The notes: generated by a model not told the origin, from the sequence alone. A stretch of 60,590 bases of DNA from Nocardia ignorata NBRC 108230 (GCF_001612905.1 NZ_BDBI01000047.1:1-60590); one strand, 5' to 3'; positions 24,140-31,993 are shown, counted from the stretch's first letter. Translations and numbers: made by a program.

Positions 24140-24490
24140 ATGGCCCTGTGCAATTCCGTTCGAGCCGGCGCCGTCACCGACGCCGTGAACGCCGCACTGT
24201 CGGCGCCACAGGCGACGCCGGAGGCTACCGAATACACCGAGATCCTGGAGGCCGAGGACCGGCCGTGGGTGACCGTCGTGTGGGACGACCCGGTGAATCT
24301 CATGCACTACGTCACCTACATATTCCAGAAGCTCTTCGGCTACAGCAAAGCCAAGGCGACCGAGTTGATGCTGCAGGTACACAACGAGGGCAAGGCCGTG
24401 GTGTCGTCGGGTTCGCGCGACAAGATGGAACAGGACGTACGCCGCCTGCACGCGGCGGGCCTGTGGGCAACGATGCAGCGCGACGACTGA
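24140..24490 (+). CDS. clpS: ClpS adaptor of the Clp protease
   Basis: A 116-residue N-recognin that delivers N-degron substrates to ClpC-ClpP. A variable N-terminal arm of about 40 residues is followed by the core: VTVVWDDPVNLMHYVTYIFQKLFGYSKAKATELMLQVHNEGKAVV, containing the D-D-P-x-N-x-x-x-Y/H-V residues of the binding pocket. SGSRDKMEQDVRRLHAAGLWATMQRD completes it. ATG 24140 is the only plausible start; longer frames overlap pncB. It matches Rv1331 and heads a plus-strand run into DUF2017 20 bases downstream. Confidence 0.95.
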   Translation: MALCNSVRAGAVTDAVNAALSAPQATPEATEYTEILEAEDRPWVTVVWDDPVNLMHYVTYIFQKLFGYSKAKATELMLQVHNEGKAVVSSGSRDKMEQDVRRLHAAGLWATMQRDD

Positions 24491-24509
24491 GCCTGAGTAA
24501 CCTGGCCCT

Positions 24510-25079
24510 GTGCGCAAGTGGAGCAGAAAGAACTCACTCGGTGGTCTCAAGCTTCGATCCGAAATGGACGAGCACGAGGCCACGGTGTTGCGCTCCCTGG
24601 TCGCGGCGGTCTCCGGCCTGCTCGCCGACCGCGCCGCCGAGTCGCCCGAGGACGAACTCGCGGCGCTGACCGGGCTGCGCACCGGCAACACCACCCCGCC
24701 CGACGACCCGCAACTGCTGCGCCTGCTGCCCGATTTCCACCGCGCCGAACCCGGTTCGCCCGACGCCGAACGGGCCGACCTCAACAGCGCGCTGCGCAGT
24801 CTGCACGAACCCGAGATCATCGACGCGAAACTGGCCGCCGGCCGGGTGGTGATGGACAGCTGCCCCGAGGACGGCGGCAAGATCGTGCTCACCCCCGAGC
24901 AGGCCGACGCCTGGCTCACCGCCCTCACCGATGTGCGCCTGGCACTGGGCACCCTGCTCGACATCGACGACGACACGCCCGACCACTTCGACCCCGATGA
25001 TCCGCGCGCCCCGCATCTGGACGTCTACCACTGGCTGACCTGGATGCAGGATTCGCTGCTGCAGGCATTGGCGCCCTGA
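24510..25079 (+). CDS. DUF2017 protein
   Basis: A 189-residue acidic soluble protein corresponding to Rv1332. It starts at GTG 24510 (VRKWSRKNSLGGLKLRSEMDEHEATVLRSLVAAVSGLL). Family-typical blocks are ELAALTGLRTGNTTPPDDPQLLRLLPDFHR and VLTPEQADAWLTALTDVRLALGTLLDI, then HLDVYHWLTWMQDSLLQAL. It is mostly helical, with no catalytic motif visible, and its function is unknown. In actinobacteria it almost always follows clpS, suggesting a link to ClpS-dependent turnover. Its TGA overlaps the ATG of the next gene (TGATG), indicating translational coupling. Confidence 0.88.
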   Translation: MRKWSRKNSLGGLKLRSEMDEHEATVLRSLVAAVSGLLADRAAESPEDELAALTGLRTGNTTPPDDPQLLRLLPDFHRAEPGSPDAERADLNSALRSLHEPEIIDAKLAAGRVVMDSCPEDGGKIVLTPEQADAWLTALTDVRLALGTLLDIDDDTPDHFDPDDPRAPHLDVYHWLTWMQDSLLQALAP

Positions 25080-26125
25080 TGCGCGGCGTTCCCGGTCCAC
25101 GCAACGCGATCACCGACGTCACCGGTGTGCTCGTCGGTCATCATCATGTGCTCGACGACGAGGTGAGCCTGGGGTCGGGTGCCGCGACGGGGTGCACGGT
25201 GGTGCGGTTGCCCGGTGGTGCGGTCGCCTCCGTCGACGTGCGCGGCGGCGGGCCTGGCACCCGCGAAACCGACCTGCTGGACCCGGCCAATACCGTGCGC
25301 CGCGTCAACGCGGTGCTGCTCACCGGTGGCAGCGCCTACGGTCTGGCCGCCGCCGACGGAGTGATGCGCTGGGCCGAGGAGCACGGCGAGGGCATCCCGA
25401 TGAGCCCGACCGACCCGAGCCGGGTGGTGCCGATCGTGCCGGGCGCGGTGATCTTCGACCTGCCGGTCGGCGCGTGGGACATCCGGCCCGACGCGGACTT
25501 CGGTTTCCGCGCCGCCGAGGCCGCCTCGACGGACTTCGCCCGAGGGACTGTCGGTGCCGGGGTGGGCGCGCAGGCGGGTGCGCTCAAAGGCGGAATCGGT
25601 TCGGCCAGTGTGGTTCTCGACAACGGGGTCACCGTCGGCGCGATCGTCGTGGCCAATCCGGTCGGTTCGGTGGTCGACCCGCGCACCGGTCTGCCGTGGG
25701 GTGCGGGCACCGACGGGCCCGACTTCTTCGGCCTGCGGCACGGCACGCCCGCCGAGCTCGCCGCCCTGGCCGCGCTGCCCGGTAAGAGCACTGTGCTCAA
25801 CACCACGATCGGCGTCGTCGCCACCGACGCGGTGCTCGACCCGGTCGGTTGCCGCAGGCTGGCGGCCACCGCCCACGACGGCCTGGCCCGCGCCATCCGG
25901 CCCGTGCACTCGCCGCTCGACGGTGACACCCTGTTCGCGGTGTCGACCGGTGCCGTGCAGGTACCTTCGGGTCCGCTACCTGCGGCTTTCCCCTCGGATC
26001 TGCTGCTGCTCGACGAGTTGTGCACCGCCGCGGCGGTCGTCGTGGAACGGGCGGTCGTCGATGCCGTCCTCGCCGCCACTTCCGTCGCGGGCATCCCCGC
26101 CTACCGCGACTTGTTCCCGCGCTGA
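25079..26125 (+). CDS. P1-family (DmpA-type) self-processing peptidase
   Basis: 348 residues of the DmpA/L-aminopeptidase-D-Ala-esterase family, matching Rv1333. Such enzymes are N-terminal nucleophile hydrolases that cut themselves into alpha and beta chains. Family segments are GVPGPRNAITDVTGVLVGHHH, LLTGGSAYGLAAADGVMRWAEEHGEG, PIVPGAVIFDLPVG and GTVGAGVGAQAGALKGGIGSASV. LNTTIGVVATDAVLD contains the Asn-Thr pair where autocleavage is expected, with Thr as nucleophile. No signal peptide is present, so it is cytoplasmic. It starts inside the DUF2017 stop, so coexpression is tight. The physiological substrate is unknown. Confidence 0.9.
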   Translation: MRGVPGPRNAITDVTGVLVGHHHVLDDEVSLGSGAATGCTVVRLPGGAVASVDVRGGGPGTRETDLLDPANTVRRVNAVLLTGGSAYGLAAADGVMRWAEEHGEGIPMSPTDPSRVVPIVPGAVIFDLPVGAWDIRPDADFGFRAAEAASTDFARGTVGAGVGAQAGALKGGIGSASVVLDNGVTVGAIVVANPVGSVVDPRTGLPWGAGTDGPDFFGLRHGTPAELAALAALPGKSTVLNTTIGVVATDAVLDPVGCRRLAATAHDGLARAIRPVHSPLDGDTLFAVSTGAVQVPSGPLPAAFPSDLLLLDELCTAAAVVVERAVVDAVLAATSVAGIPAYRDLFPR

Positions 26126-26215
26126 ACCCGGCGCGCAGGCGGGACCGGAATTCGGTCGGGCGGAATACCCGAATAGGGTGTGGGCGTTGTGCCGGATTGT
26201 GGAAAGGGTCGACAA

Positions 26216-26635
26216 GTGCTGGTGATCAGAGCCGATCTCGTTGACGCGATGGTTGCCCACGCGCGCGCCGACCACCCCGACGAGGCCTGCGGTGTGATCG
26301 CGGGCCCCGAAGGCAGTGATCGCCCCGAACGCTTCGTCGCGATGATCAACGCCGAACGCTCCCCGACGTTCTACCGGTTCGATTCCGGGGAACAACTGCG
26401 GGTATGGCGGGAGATGGACGACGCGGACGAGGTGCCCGTCGTCGTGTACCACTCGCACACCTCCACCGAGGCCTACCCGAGCCGCACCGATATCTCCTAC
26501 GCCGGCGAACCGGACGCGCACTACGTACTGATCTCCACCCGCGATCCGCACGAGCACGAACTGCGCAGCTACCGCATCGTCGACGGCGAGGTCACCGAGG
26601 AACCGGTGCGCATCGTCGAGTCCTACGACGCCTGA
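26216..26635 (+). CDS. mec: JAMM metalloprotease Mec (CysO-cysteine hydrolase)
   Basis: A 139-residue JAMM/MPN+ metallopeptidase. The zinc site is complete: Glu23 (DEACGVIAG), His79 and His81 (VYHSHTSTEAYPSRTD) and Asp92. The M. tuberculosis orthologue Rv1334 releases cysteine from the CysO-cysteine adduct. GTG 26216 with GGAAAGG eight bases upstream is chosen; a frame from 26180 has no better signal. cysO follows 36 bases downstream, then cysM. Because the CysO here has one residue beyond Gly-Gly, this enzyme may also trim the CysO precursor, which is inference. Confidence 0.93.
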   Translation: MLVIRADLVDAMVAHARADHPDEACGVIAGPEGSDRPERFVAMINAERSPTFYRFDSGEQLRVWREMDDADEVPVVVYHSHTSTEAYPSRTDISYAGEPDAHYVLISTRDPHEHELRSYRIVDGEVTEEPVRIVESYDA

Positions 26636-26671
26636 CAACCCGAGAACAAGTCACCACCCCGAGGAGTCCCC

Positions 26672-26947
26672 ATGCCGGTAACCGTGTCCATCCCGACCAT
26701 CATGCGTGGTCTCACCGGAGGTGAGAAGCGAGTCCAGGGCGAGGGAGACACCCTGTCCGCGCTCATCGACAACCTCGAGGCCAACCATCCCGGGCTGGCC
26801 GAGCGGCTGCTCAAGGACGGCAAGCTGAACCGCTACGTCAACATCTACGTCGACGACGAGGACGTGCGTTTCGCCGGCGGGCTCGACGCGGAAGTCCCCG
26901 CCGGAGCGTCGGTCACCATCCTGCCCGCGGTCGCCGGCGGCGCGTGA
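26672..26947 (+). CDS. cysO: Sulfur-carrier protein CysO
   Basis: A 91-residue ubiquitin/ThiS-fold sulfur carrier for cysteine synthesis: MPVTVSIPTIMRGLTGGEKRV, DTLSALIDNLEANHPGLAERLL, NRYVNIYVDDEDVRFAGG and VTILPAVAGGA. The C-terminal Gly-Gly is normally the very end and is converted to a thiocarboxylate. Here the frame reads GCC-GGC-GGC-GCG-TGA, so an extra alanine follows. Related carriers with residues after Gly-Gly (for example QbsE) are trimmed by a JAMM protease first. GAGGAG precedes ATG 26672 by about eight bases. It sits between mec and cysM, only four bases before cysM. Confidence 0.94.
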   Translation: MPVTVSIPTIMRGLTGGEKRVQGEGDTLSALIDNLEANHPGLAERLLKDGKLNRYVNIYVDDEDVRFAGGLDAEVPAGASVTILPAVAGGA

Positions 26948-26951
26948 CCTC

Positions 26952-27914
26952 GTGGCCCGCTACGAATCGCTGATCGCGACCCTCGGCAACACGCCGCTCG
27001 TCGGACTGCGCACCCTCTCACCGCAGTGGGACGGTGACGACCACGTCCGGCTGTGGGCCAAGCTCGAGGACCGCAACCCCACCGGGTCGATCAAGGATCG
27101 CCCCGCGTTGCGGATGATCGAACAGGCCGAGGCCGACGGGCGGCTCACGCCCGGCTGCACCATTCTGGAACCCACCAGTGGCAACACCGGGATCTCGCTG
27201 GCCATGGCGGCCAAGCTCAAGGGGTACCGGATCGTCTGCGTGATGCCGGAGAACACCTCGGTGGAGCGACGTCAGCTGCTCACCATGTTCGGTGCCGAGA
27301 TCATCGATTCCCCGGCCGCCGGTGGGTCGAATCAGGCTGTGGCGCTTGCCAAGCAGATCGCCGAGGAGAACCCCGATTGGGTGATGCTGTACCAGTACGG
27401 CAATCCGGCCAACGCGCTCGCGCACTACGAGACCACCGGGCCCGAACTGCTGGCCGACCTGCCCGAGATCACGCATTTCGTGGCGGGGCTCGGCACCACC
27501 GGCACTCTGATGGGCACTGGTCGGTACCTGCGTGAGCAGGTGCCCGATATCGAGATCGTCGCCGCCGAGCCGCGCTACGGCGAGCTGGTCTACGGCCTGC
27601 GCAACATCGACGAAGGCTTCATTCCGGAGCTCTACGACGAGAAGGTGCTCACCACCCGGTTCTCCGTCGGCCCCTACGACGCCGTGCGGCGGACCAGGGA
27701 ACTCGTCGGCGAGGAAGGGATCTTCGCGGGCATTTCGACCGGCGCGATCCTGCACGCGGCGCTCGGGATCGCGAAGAAGGCGCAGAAGGCCGGGCGGCGG
27801 GCGGATATCGCGTTCGTGGTTGCCGACGGTGGCTGGAAGTACCTGTCGACGGGGGCTTACGACGGGACGCTCGACGAGGCCGAGGAGAAGCTCGAAGGGC
27901 AGCTCTGGGCGTAG
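26952..27914 (+). CDS. cysM: CysO-dependent cysteine synthase CysM
   Basis: A 320-residue fold-type II PLP enzyme that joins O-phosphoserine with thiocarboxylated CysO. The PLP lysine is Lys48 in NPTGSIKDRP, the phosphate loop is EPTSGNTGIS, and GISTGA follows near the end. The C-terminus GWKYLSTGAYDGTLDEAEEKLEGQLWA matches the family tail that closes the active site. GFIPELYDEKVLTTRFSVG is the region that includes the phosphoserine-recognising Arg in the mycobacterial enzyme. The start is GTG 26952 (VARYESLIATLGNTPLV). It ends the mec-cysO-cysM cassette and is followed by a strong terminator. Confidence 0.95.
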   Translation: MARYESLIATLGNTPLVGLRTLSPQWDGDDHVRLWAKLEDRNPTGSIKDRPALRMIEQAEADGRLTPGCTILEPTSGNTGISLAMAAKLKGYRIVCVMPENTSVERRQLLTMFGAEIIDSPAAGGSNQAVALAKQIAEENPDWVMLYQYGNPANALAHYETTGPELLADLPEITHFVAGLGTTGTLMGTGRYLREQVPDIEIVAAEPRYGELVYGLRNIDEGFIPELYDEKVLTTRFSVGPYDAVRRTRELVGEEGIFAGISTGAILHAALGIAKKAQKAGRRADIAFVVADGGWKYLSTGAYDGTLDEAEEKLEGQLWA

Positions 27915-27928
27915 CCCTATGAGGTGTG

Positions 27929-27963
27929 GAGCCGGGTGCGTTTGTGAACGTGCCCGGCTCTTT
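27929..27963 (+). terminator. Terminator after cysM
   Basis: GAGCCGGG (27929-27936) pairs with CCCGGCTC (27953-27960). An inner CGTT/AACG stem lies within the loop, and TTT follows. It is 15 bases after the cysM stop. Confidence 0.87.
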
Positions 27964-28062
27964 CCGTCCGTTCGATGGGATCTACCGGAGCAACGCGAAG
28001 GGCGTGCGGCGGTACCCTCGTGGGGTGGGCGACGTCGGCCCGGCCGTTTGGAGGCGATGACA

Positions 28063-28761
28063 GTGAGCGGTGGGGTTGGGGCCTCGTTCGATCCGGAGCG
28101 TGTTCGGGGACTGCGCAGTGGCGGTTCAACTGGGCGTCGGGGTGGGTCGGTGGTGTCGGCGGCGGTGGGGATCGTCGGGTTCGTGGTGGCGCTGTTCGTC
28201 ATCGAGGGCGTCGATATGGTGCTCTCCTACGATCGGCCGCCTGGGGCCGCGAACGAGCTCGACGGTGCGGGGATCGAACCACGTGCGGTGAGTGGGCTCG
28301 ACGGGATTCTGTGGGCGCCGCTGCTGCACGGTGGGTGGGACCATTTGCTGGCCAACAGCCTGCCGTTGCTCGTGCTCGGGTTCATCGTGTTGCTCTCGGG
28401 GATCGGGCGCGGTGTCGCCGCCACGGCGATCATCTGGGTGATCGCGGGGGTGGGGACCTGGCTGACGGGGCAGACCGGAAGCGTGCACATCGGTGCGTCC
28501 TCGATCGTTTTCGGGTGGCTCACCTATCTGATCTGCCGGGGATGGTTCGCGCGCAATGTCGGGCAGATCGTGGTGGGGCTGGTGATCTTCCTGATCTACG
28601 GGTCGATGCTGTGGGGCGTGCTGCCCACGGACCCCCGAATTTCTTGGCAGGGGCATCTTTTCGGGGCGGTGGGTGGAGTGCTGGCGGGCTGGGTACTCTC
28701 TGGTGATGAACGTCGACGCCGCCGTGAAGCATCGGTCGGCCGCGCACTACCAACGCGGTAA
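28063..28761 (+). CDS. Rhomboid-family intramembrane serine protease
   Basis: A 232-residue membrane protease, the counterpart of Rv1337. About six transmembrane helices are visible after a cytoplasmic, Arg/Gly-rich N-terminus. The oxyanion segment LHGGWDHLLANSLPLL lies near 89-104. The catalytic Ser146 is in HIGASSIVFGW (G-x-S) and His198 in WQGHLFGAVGGVLAG. GTG 28063 is preferred to ATG 28057 because GGAGG at 28050-28054 is eight bases before the GTG but only two before the ATG. In M. tuberculosis murI follows this gene; here the phosphodiesterase-like gene follows after 36 bases. Confidence 0.92.
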   Translation: MSGGVGASFDPERVRGLRSGGSTGRRGGSVVSAAVGIVGFVVALFVIEGVDMVLSYDRPPGAANELDGAGIEPRAVSGLDGILWAPLLHGGWDHLLANSLPLLVLGFIVLLSGIGRGVAATAIIWVIAGVGTWLTGQTGSVHIGASSIVFGWLTYLICRGWFARNVGQIVVGLVIFLIYGSMLWGVLPTDPRISWQGHLFGAVGGVLAGWVLSGDERRRRREASVGRALPTR

Positions 28762-28797
28762 CCGGGGATCCGGTCTGGAGAATGGGGGGATCCTGCA

Positions 28798-29595
28798 GTG
28801 AGTACCAGCCCGTCGTGGCAGCATGAGGGCATGCGCCTTACCGTCCTCGGGTGCTCGGGCAGTGTGTCCGGCCCGGACTCCCCAGCGTCGGGGTACCTGT
28901 TGACCGGCCCGGATATGCGTCCGACCGTCATCGACTTCGGGCCGGGCGTGTTCGGCGCACTGCAGAAGCACCTGAACCCCGGCGATGTCGACATCTTCCT
29001 CACGCATCTGCACGCGGATCACTGCCTCGACCTGCCCGCCCTGCTCGTGTGGCGTCGATACCACCCCAATCCGCCGACCGGCAAGGCCCTGGTCCGTGGC
29101 CCGTCCGACGCTGCCTTACGCATCGGCAACGCCTCGGCCGAGATCGGTGGCGAAACCGACGACTGGTCCGACGTGATCGACTCCCAGGCGTGGACCGAGA
29201 ACGTTCCCGTTCCGTTCGGCCCCGGTCACACGGTCGAAGCCCGCCGCATGTACCACCCGCCGGAGTCCTACGGCCTGCGCATCACCGCCGCGAGCGGCCG
29301 CGTATTCGTCTACACCGGTGACACCGCCATGTGCGACGCCGTCGTCGAACTCGCCCAGGGTGCCGACGTGCTGATGGCCGAGGCGTCCTGGACCCACGAT
29401 CCCGCGAATCGTCCTCCGGGCATTCACCTTTCGGGCACCGAGGCGGGCGAGATCGCCACCCGCTCGGGCGCCAAGGAACTGCTGCTCACCCATATCCCGC
29501 CGTGGACCTCGCGCGAAGACGTCATCGCCGAGGCCAAAGCGGCCTTCGCGGGCCCGGTCCACGCGGTCGCGCCGGGGGAGACCTTCGACCTGTAG
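28798..29595 (+). CDS. Metallo-beta-lactamase-fold cyclic-nucleotide phosphodiesterase-like protein
   Basis: A 265-residue MBL-fold hydrolase, the counterpart of Rv1339, which has been reported as an atypical cAMP phosphodiesterase. The metal motif is FLTHLHADHCLDLPAL (H-x-H-x-D-H). Further ligands are GPGHTVEARRMYHP and VYTGDTAMCDAVV (Asp), with LLLTHIPPW holding the last His. GTG 28798 has GGGGGA about eight bases upstream; ATG 28831 (MRLTVLGCSGS) is an alternative giving the conserved core start. It lies directly after the rhomboid gene where murI would be expected between them. rph follows after 69 bases. Confidence 0.9.
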   Translation: MSTSPSWQHEGMRLTVLGCSGSVSGPDSPASGYLLTGPDMRPTVIDFGPGVFGALQKHLNPGDVDIFLTHLHADHCLDLPALLVWRRYHPNPPTGKALVRGPSDAALRIGNASAEIGGETDDWSDVIDSQAWTENVPVPFGPGHTVEARRMYHPPESYGLRITAASGRVFVYTGDTAMCDAVVELAQGADVLMAEASWTHDPANRPPGIHLSGTEAGEIATRSGAKELLLTHIPPWTSREDVIAEAKAAFAGPVHAVAPGETFDL

Positions 29596-29600
29596 CGCCA

Positions 29601-29627
29601 CGGCCCCGGCACCTCGACGAGGGGCCG
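29601..29627 (+). terminator. Hairpin between the MBL gene and rph
   Basis: CGGCCCC (29601-29607) pairs with GGGGCCG (29621-29627) six bases after the stop. No T tract follows, so termination is uncertain. Confidence 0.45.
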
Positions 29628-29664
29628 CGAACACGGACGCACGCCGACGGGCATAATCCCTACC

Positions 29665-30429
29665 GTGTCGAGACGAGCCGATGGTAGGGCGGATGACGAA
29701 CTCCGCGAGGTCAAGATCACCCGAGGATTCACCTCGCACCCGGCCGGGTCGGTGCTGGTGGAATTCGGGCAGACCAGGGTGATGTGCACCGCCAGCGTCA
29801 CCGAGGGGGTGCCGCCGTGGCGGCGCGACTCGGGCCTGGGCTGGCTAACCGCCGAATACGCGATGCTCCCCGCCGCCACCCACACCCGCAGCGGGCGTGA
29901 GTCGGTAAAGGGCAAGGTCGGCGGCCGCACCCAGGAGATCAGCAGGCTGATCGGCCGCTCGCTGCGCGCGTGCATCGACCTGGCCGCGCTCGGCGAGAAC
30001 ACCATCGCGCTGGACTGCGACGTGCTGCAGGCCGACGGCGGCACCCGGACCGCCGCCATCACCGGCGCCTACGTCGCGCTGAGCGACGCCGTCACCTACC
30101 TGGCCGCCGCGGGCAAACTGGCCGACCCGCAGCCGATCTCGTGCATGATCGCCGCGGTGAGCGTCGGCGTCGTCGACGGCCGGGTGCGCCTGGACCTGCC
30201 GTACGAGGAGGATTCGCGTGCCGAGGTCGACATGAACGTGGTCGCCACCGACACCGGAACCCTCGTCGAGATCCAGGGCACCGGCGAAGGCGCCACCTTC
30301 CCCCGCTCCACCCTGGACAAGCTGCTCGATTCGGCGCTGGTCGGCTGCGAGGAGCTGTTCGCGATCCAGAAGGCCGCCCTCGCCCTGCCCTACCCGGGTG
30401 AGCTGCCCGAACCGGCGGGGAAGAAGTAG
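29665..30429 (+). CDS. rph: Ribonuclease PH
   Basis: A 254-residue phosphorolytic 3'-5' exoribonuclease that trims tRNA 3' ends. Family blocks are VKITRGFTSHPAGSVLVEFGQTRVMCTASV, PPWRRDSGLGWLTAEYAMLPAATHTR, GRTQEISRLIGRSLRACIDL, TIALDCDVLQADGGTRTAAITGAYVAL and the acidic site LPYEEDSRAEVDMNVV. The start GTG 29665 gives VSRRADGRADDELR, the usual RNase PH N-terminus. It corresponds to Rv1340, with rdgB two bases downstream, a common cotranscribed pair. Confidence 0.96.
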   Translation: MSRRADGRADDELREVKITRGFTSHPAGSVLVEFGQTRVMCTASVTEGVPPWRRDSGLGWLTAEYAMLPAATHTRSGRESVKGKVGGRTQEISRLIGRSLRACIDLAALGENTIALDCDVLQADGGTRTAAITGAYVALSDAVTYLAAAGKLADPQPISCMIAAVSVGVVDGRVRLDLPYEEDSRAEVDMNVVATDTGTLVEIQGTGEGATFPRSTLDKLLDSALVGCEELFAIQKAALALPYPGELPEPAGKK

Positions 30430-30431
30430 CC

Positions 30432-31037
30432 GTGGGCACGCGCGTGCTGGTCGCCAGCCGAAATGCCAAGAAGCTGAAGGAATTGCGCCGCATCCTCGAC
30501 GACGCGGGCGTCGCCGGGATCGAACTGGTGAGCCTCGACGACGTGCCGCCCTACGAGGAGGCCCCCGAAATCGGCGCCACCTTCGAGGAGAACGCGATCG
30601 CCAAGGCGCGTGACGGTGCTGTCGCGACCGGATTGCCCTGTGTGGCAGATGATTCCGGCATCGAGGTGGATGCCCTCAACGGGATGCCCGGTGTGCTGTC
30701 GGCCCGTTGGGCAGGCCGCCACGGCGACGACGAGGCCAACAACGCCCTGCTGCTCGGTCAGCTCGGCGACGTCCCCGACGGACGGCGCACCGCCCGCTTC
30801 GTCTCGACCTGCGCCCTCGTCCTGCCCGACGGCACCACCACGGTGGTCCGCGGCGAATGGCCCGGCACCATCGCCCGCGAACCACAGGGTGAGGGCGGCT
30901 TCGGCTACGACCCGCTCTTCCACCCCGACGGCGGCCCCCGCAGCGCCGCCGACCTCACCCCGGCGGAAAAAGACGCCGCCTCCCACCGAGGCCGCGCCCT
31001 CACCCAGCTCCTCCCCGCCTTGGCGGCCCTGGCCTGA
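30432..31037 (+). CDS. rdgB: XTP/dITP pyrophosphatase (RdgB/HAM1)
   Basis: A 201-residue nucleotide-pool-sanitising enzyme that removes dITP and XTP. Signatures are VLVASRNAKKLKELRRIL at the N-terminus, ATFEENAIAKARDGAVATGLPCVADDSGIEVDALNGMPGVLSARWAG, GEWPGTIAREPQGEGGFGYDPLF and DAASHRGRALTQLLP. All are canonical. GTG 30432 follows the rph stop by two bases, and this pair matches Rv1340-Rv1341. A long inverted repeat lies between it and the convergent DUF3817 gene. Confidence 0.96.
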   Translation: MGTRVLVASRNAKKLKELRRILDDAGVAGIELVSLDDVPPYEEAPEIGATFEENAIAKARDGAVATGLPCVADDSGIEVDALNGMPGVLSARWAGRHGDDEANNALLLGQLGDVPDGRRTARFVSTCALVLPDGTTTVVRGEWPGTIAREPQGEGGFGYDPLFHPDGGPRSAADLTPAEKDAASHRGRALTQLLPALAALA

Positions 31038-31044
31038 GTTCCGA

Positions 31045-31105
31045 GATCACCACGCTCTGATGGTGGAAGCCACTCGGCCGATGCCGCCACCAGGGCGTGG
31101 TGATC
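31045..31105. terminator. Long inverted repeat between convergent rdgB and the DUF3817 gene
   Basis: GATCACCACGC (31045-31055) pairs with GCGTGGTGATC (31095-31105). Inside, TGGTGG (31061-31066) pairs with CCACCA (31087-31092). The position between converging genes suggests a bidirectional stop or message-stabilising structure, although T runs are lacking. Confidence 0.6.
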
Positions 31106-31120
31106 GTGGGTCCAGGAACC

Positions 31121-31495
31121 TCAGAGGTTGTACTGGGCTTTGACGTCTTTGGCGTTGCGGTGCTCGACGAAGAAGGAGAGCAGGGGGATGGTGCCCGCGA
31201 TGAGGGTGCCGACGGTGCGGGCGATGGGCCAGCGGACCTTGACCGCGAGGTCGGCGGTGACCAGCAGGTAGGCGAAGTACACCCAGCCGTGCACGAGCGC
31301 GATCCAGCGCGGGGTGTCCATGCCGAAGCCGTACTGGGCGATCATCTCGGCGGTGAGCAGCAGCAGCCACAGACCGGTGAACCAGGCGAGGGCACGGTAG
31401 CGCAGCAGCGCGGAGGCGATCTTGGCGTTGCCCGCCGGTGCGCCGGTAGCCGGTTTGTCCAGCGACGGTGCGGTGGTGGTGTTGTTGTCGGTCAC
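31121..31495 (-). CDS. DUF3817 membrane protein (Rv1342c-like)
   Basis: 124 residues. A polar, Thr-rich N-terminus of about 30 residues precedes ALAWFTGLWLLLLTAEMIAQY, VHGWVYFAYLLVTADLAV and VGTLIAGTIPLLSFFVEHR, three membrane helices. The order and the VHGWVYFAYLL block fit DUF3817, of unknown function; position matches Rv1342c. GTG 31495 overlaps the upstream gene's TGA (GTGA), so it is coupled to that gene. It is a distant paralogue of the protein at 4138-4503. Confidence 0.87.
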   Translation of the reverse strand: MTDNNTTTAPSLDKPATGAPAGNAKIASALLRYRALAWFTGLWLLLLTAEMIAQYGFGMDTPRWIALVHGWVYFAYLLVTADLAVKVRWPIARTVGTLIAGTIPLLSFFVEHRNAKDVKAQYNL

Positions 31496-31920
31496 CCGGC
31501 GTTCCTCTCAGGGGCGTGCAGACCGGCGGCGCGGGTCTGCGCATCGATATCGCTGGCGTGCAATCGCGCCAGGTACTGGTTGTAGGCGGCGGTCTCCGGG
31601 TCGTCCGCGGCGGCGGCCTTGGGCCGTTCCGGCAGGATTCCGGCCGGAATCTCGCGCGGCGCCTCGGCCTTGCTCGCGCGCGGCGCGGCGGGCTCGCCCG
31701 CCTCACGCTCGAGACGCACGAACCTGACGTAGGCGAACACCGCGAACGCCGCGAACAGCGGCCACTGCAGCGCGTACCCGAGGTTCTGCCCGGTTCCGGT
31801 CGCGGAATCGAACCGTTCCCACTGCCACCAGGCCAGTGCGAGACAGCCGAGCGCGACCACGACGACCAGCGCGATCAGCGCAGGCCGGTTGTACGCCGGG
31901 CGGGAAGGTCGATCAGACAC
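31492..31920 (-). CDS. Two-helix membrane protein (Rv1343c/LprD position)
   Basis: A 142-residue protein from GTG 31920. It has an N-terminal helix, ALIALVVVVALGCLALAWWQW (about 14-34), a second helix, ALQWPLFAAFAVFAYVRFV (about 50-68), and a polar C-terminal tail of about 75 residues rich in Ala, Pro, Glu and Arg. The Cys within ALGCLALAW could be read as a lipobox, as in the LprD naming of the mycobacterial counterpart, but the surrounding sequence looks like an ordinary transmembrane helix. Function is unknown. It is translationally coupled to the DUF3817 gene downstream. Confidence 0.8.
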   Translation of the reverse strand: MSDRPSRPAYNRPALIALVVVVALGCLALAWWQWERFDSATGTGQNLGYALQWPLFAAFAVFAYVRFVRLEREAGEPAAPRASKAEAPREIPAGILPERPKAAAADDPETAAYNQYLARLHASDIDAQTRAAGLHAPERNAG

Positions 31921-31993
31921 ACAACCACGGTACCCGCCTACTACACGTTGCGTAGGGGCAGGTCGCGGCCCACAAACCCGGTCGAGGCAGGCG

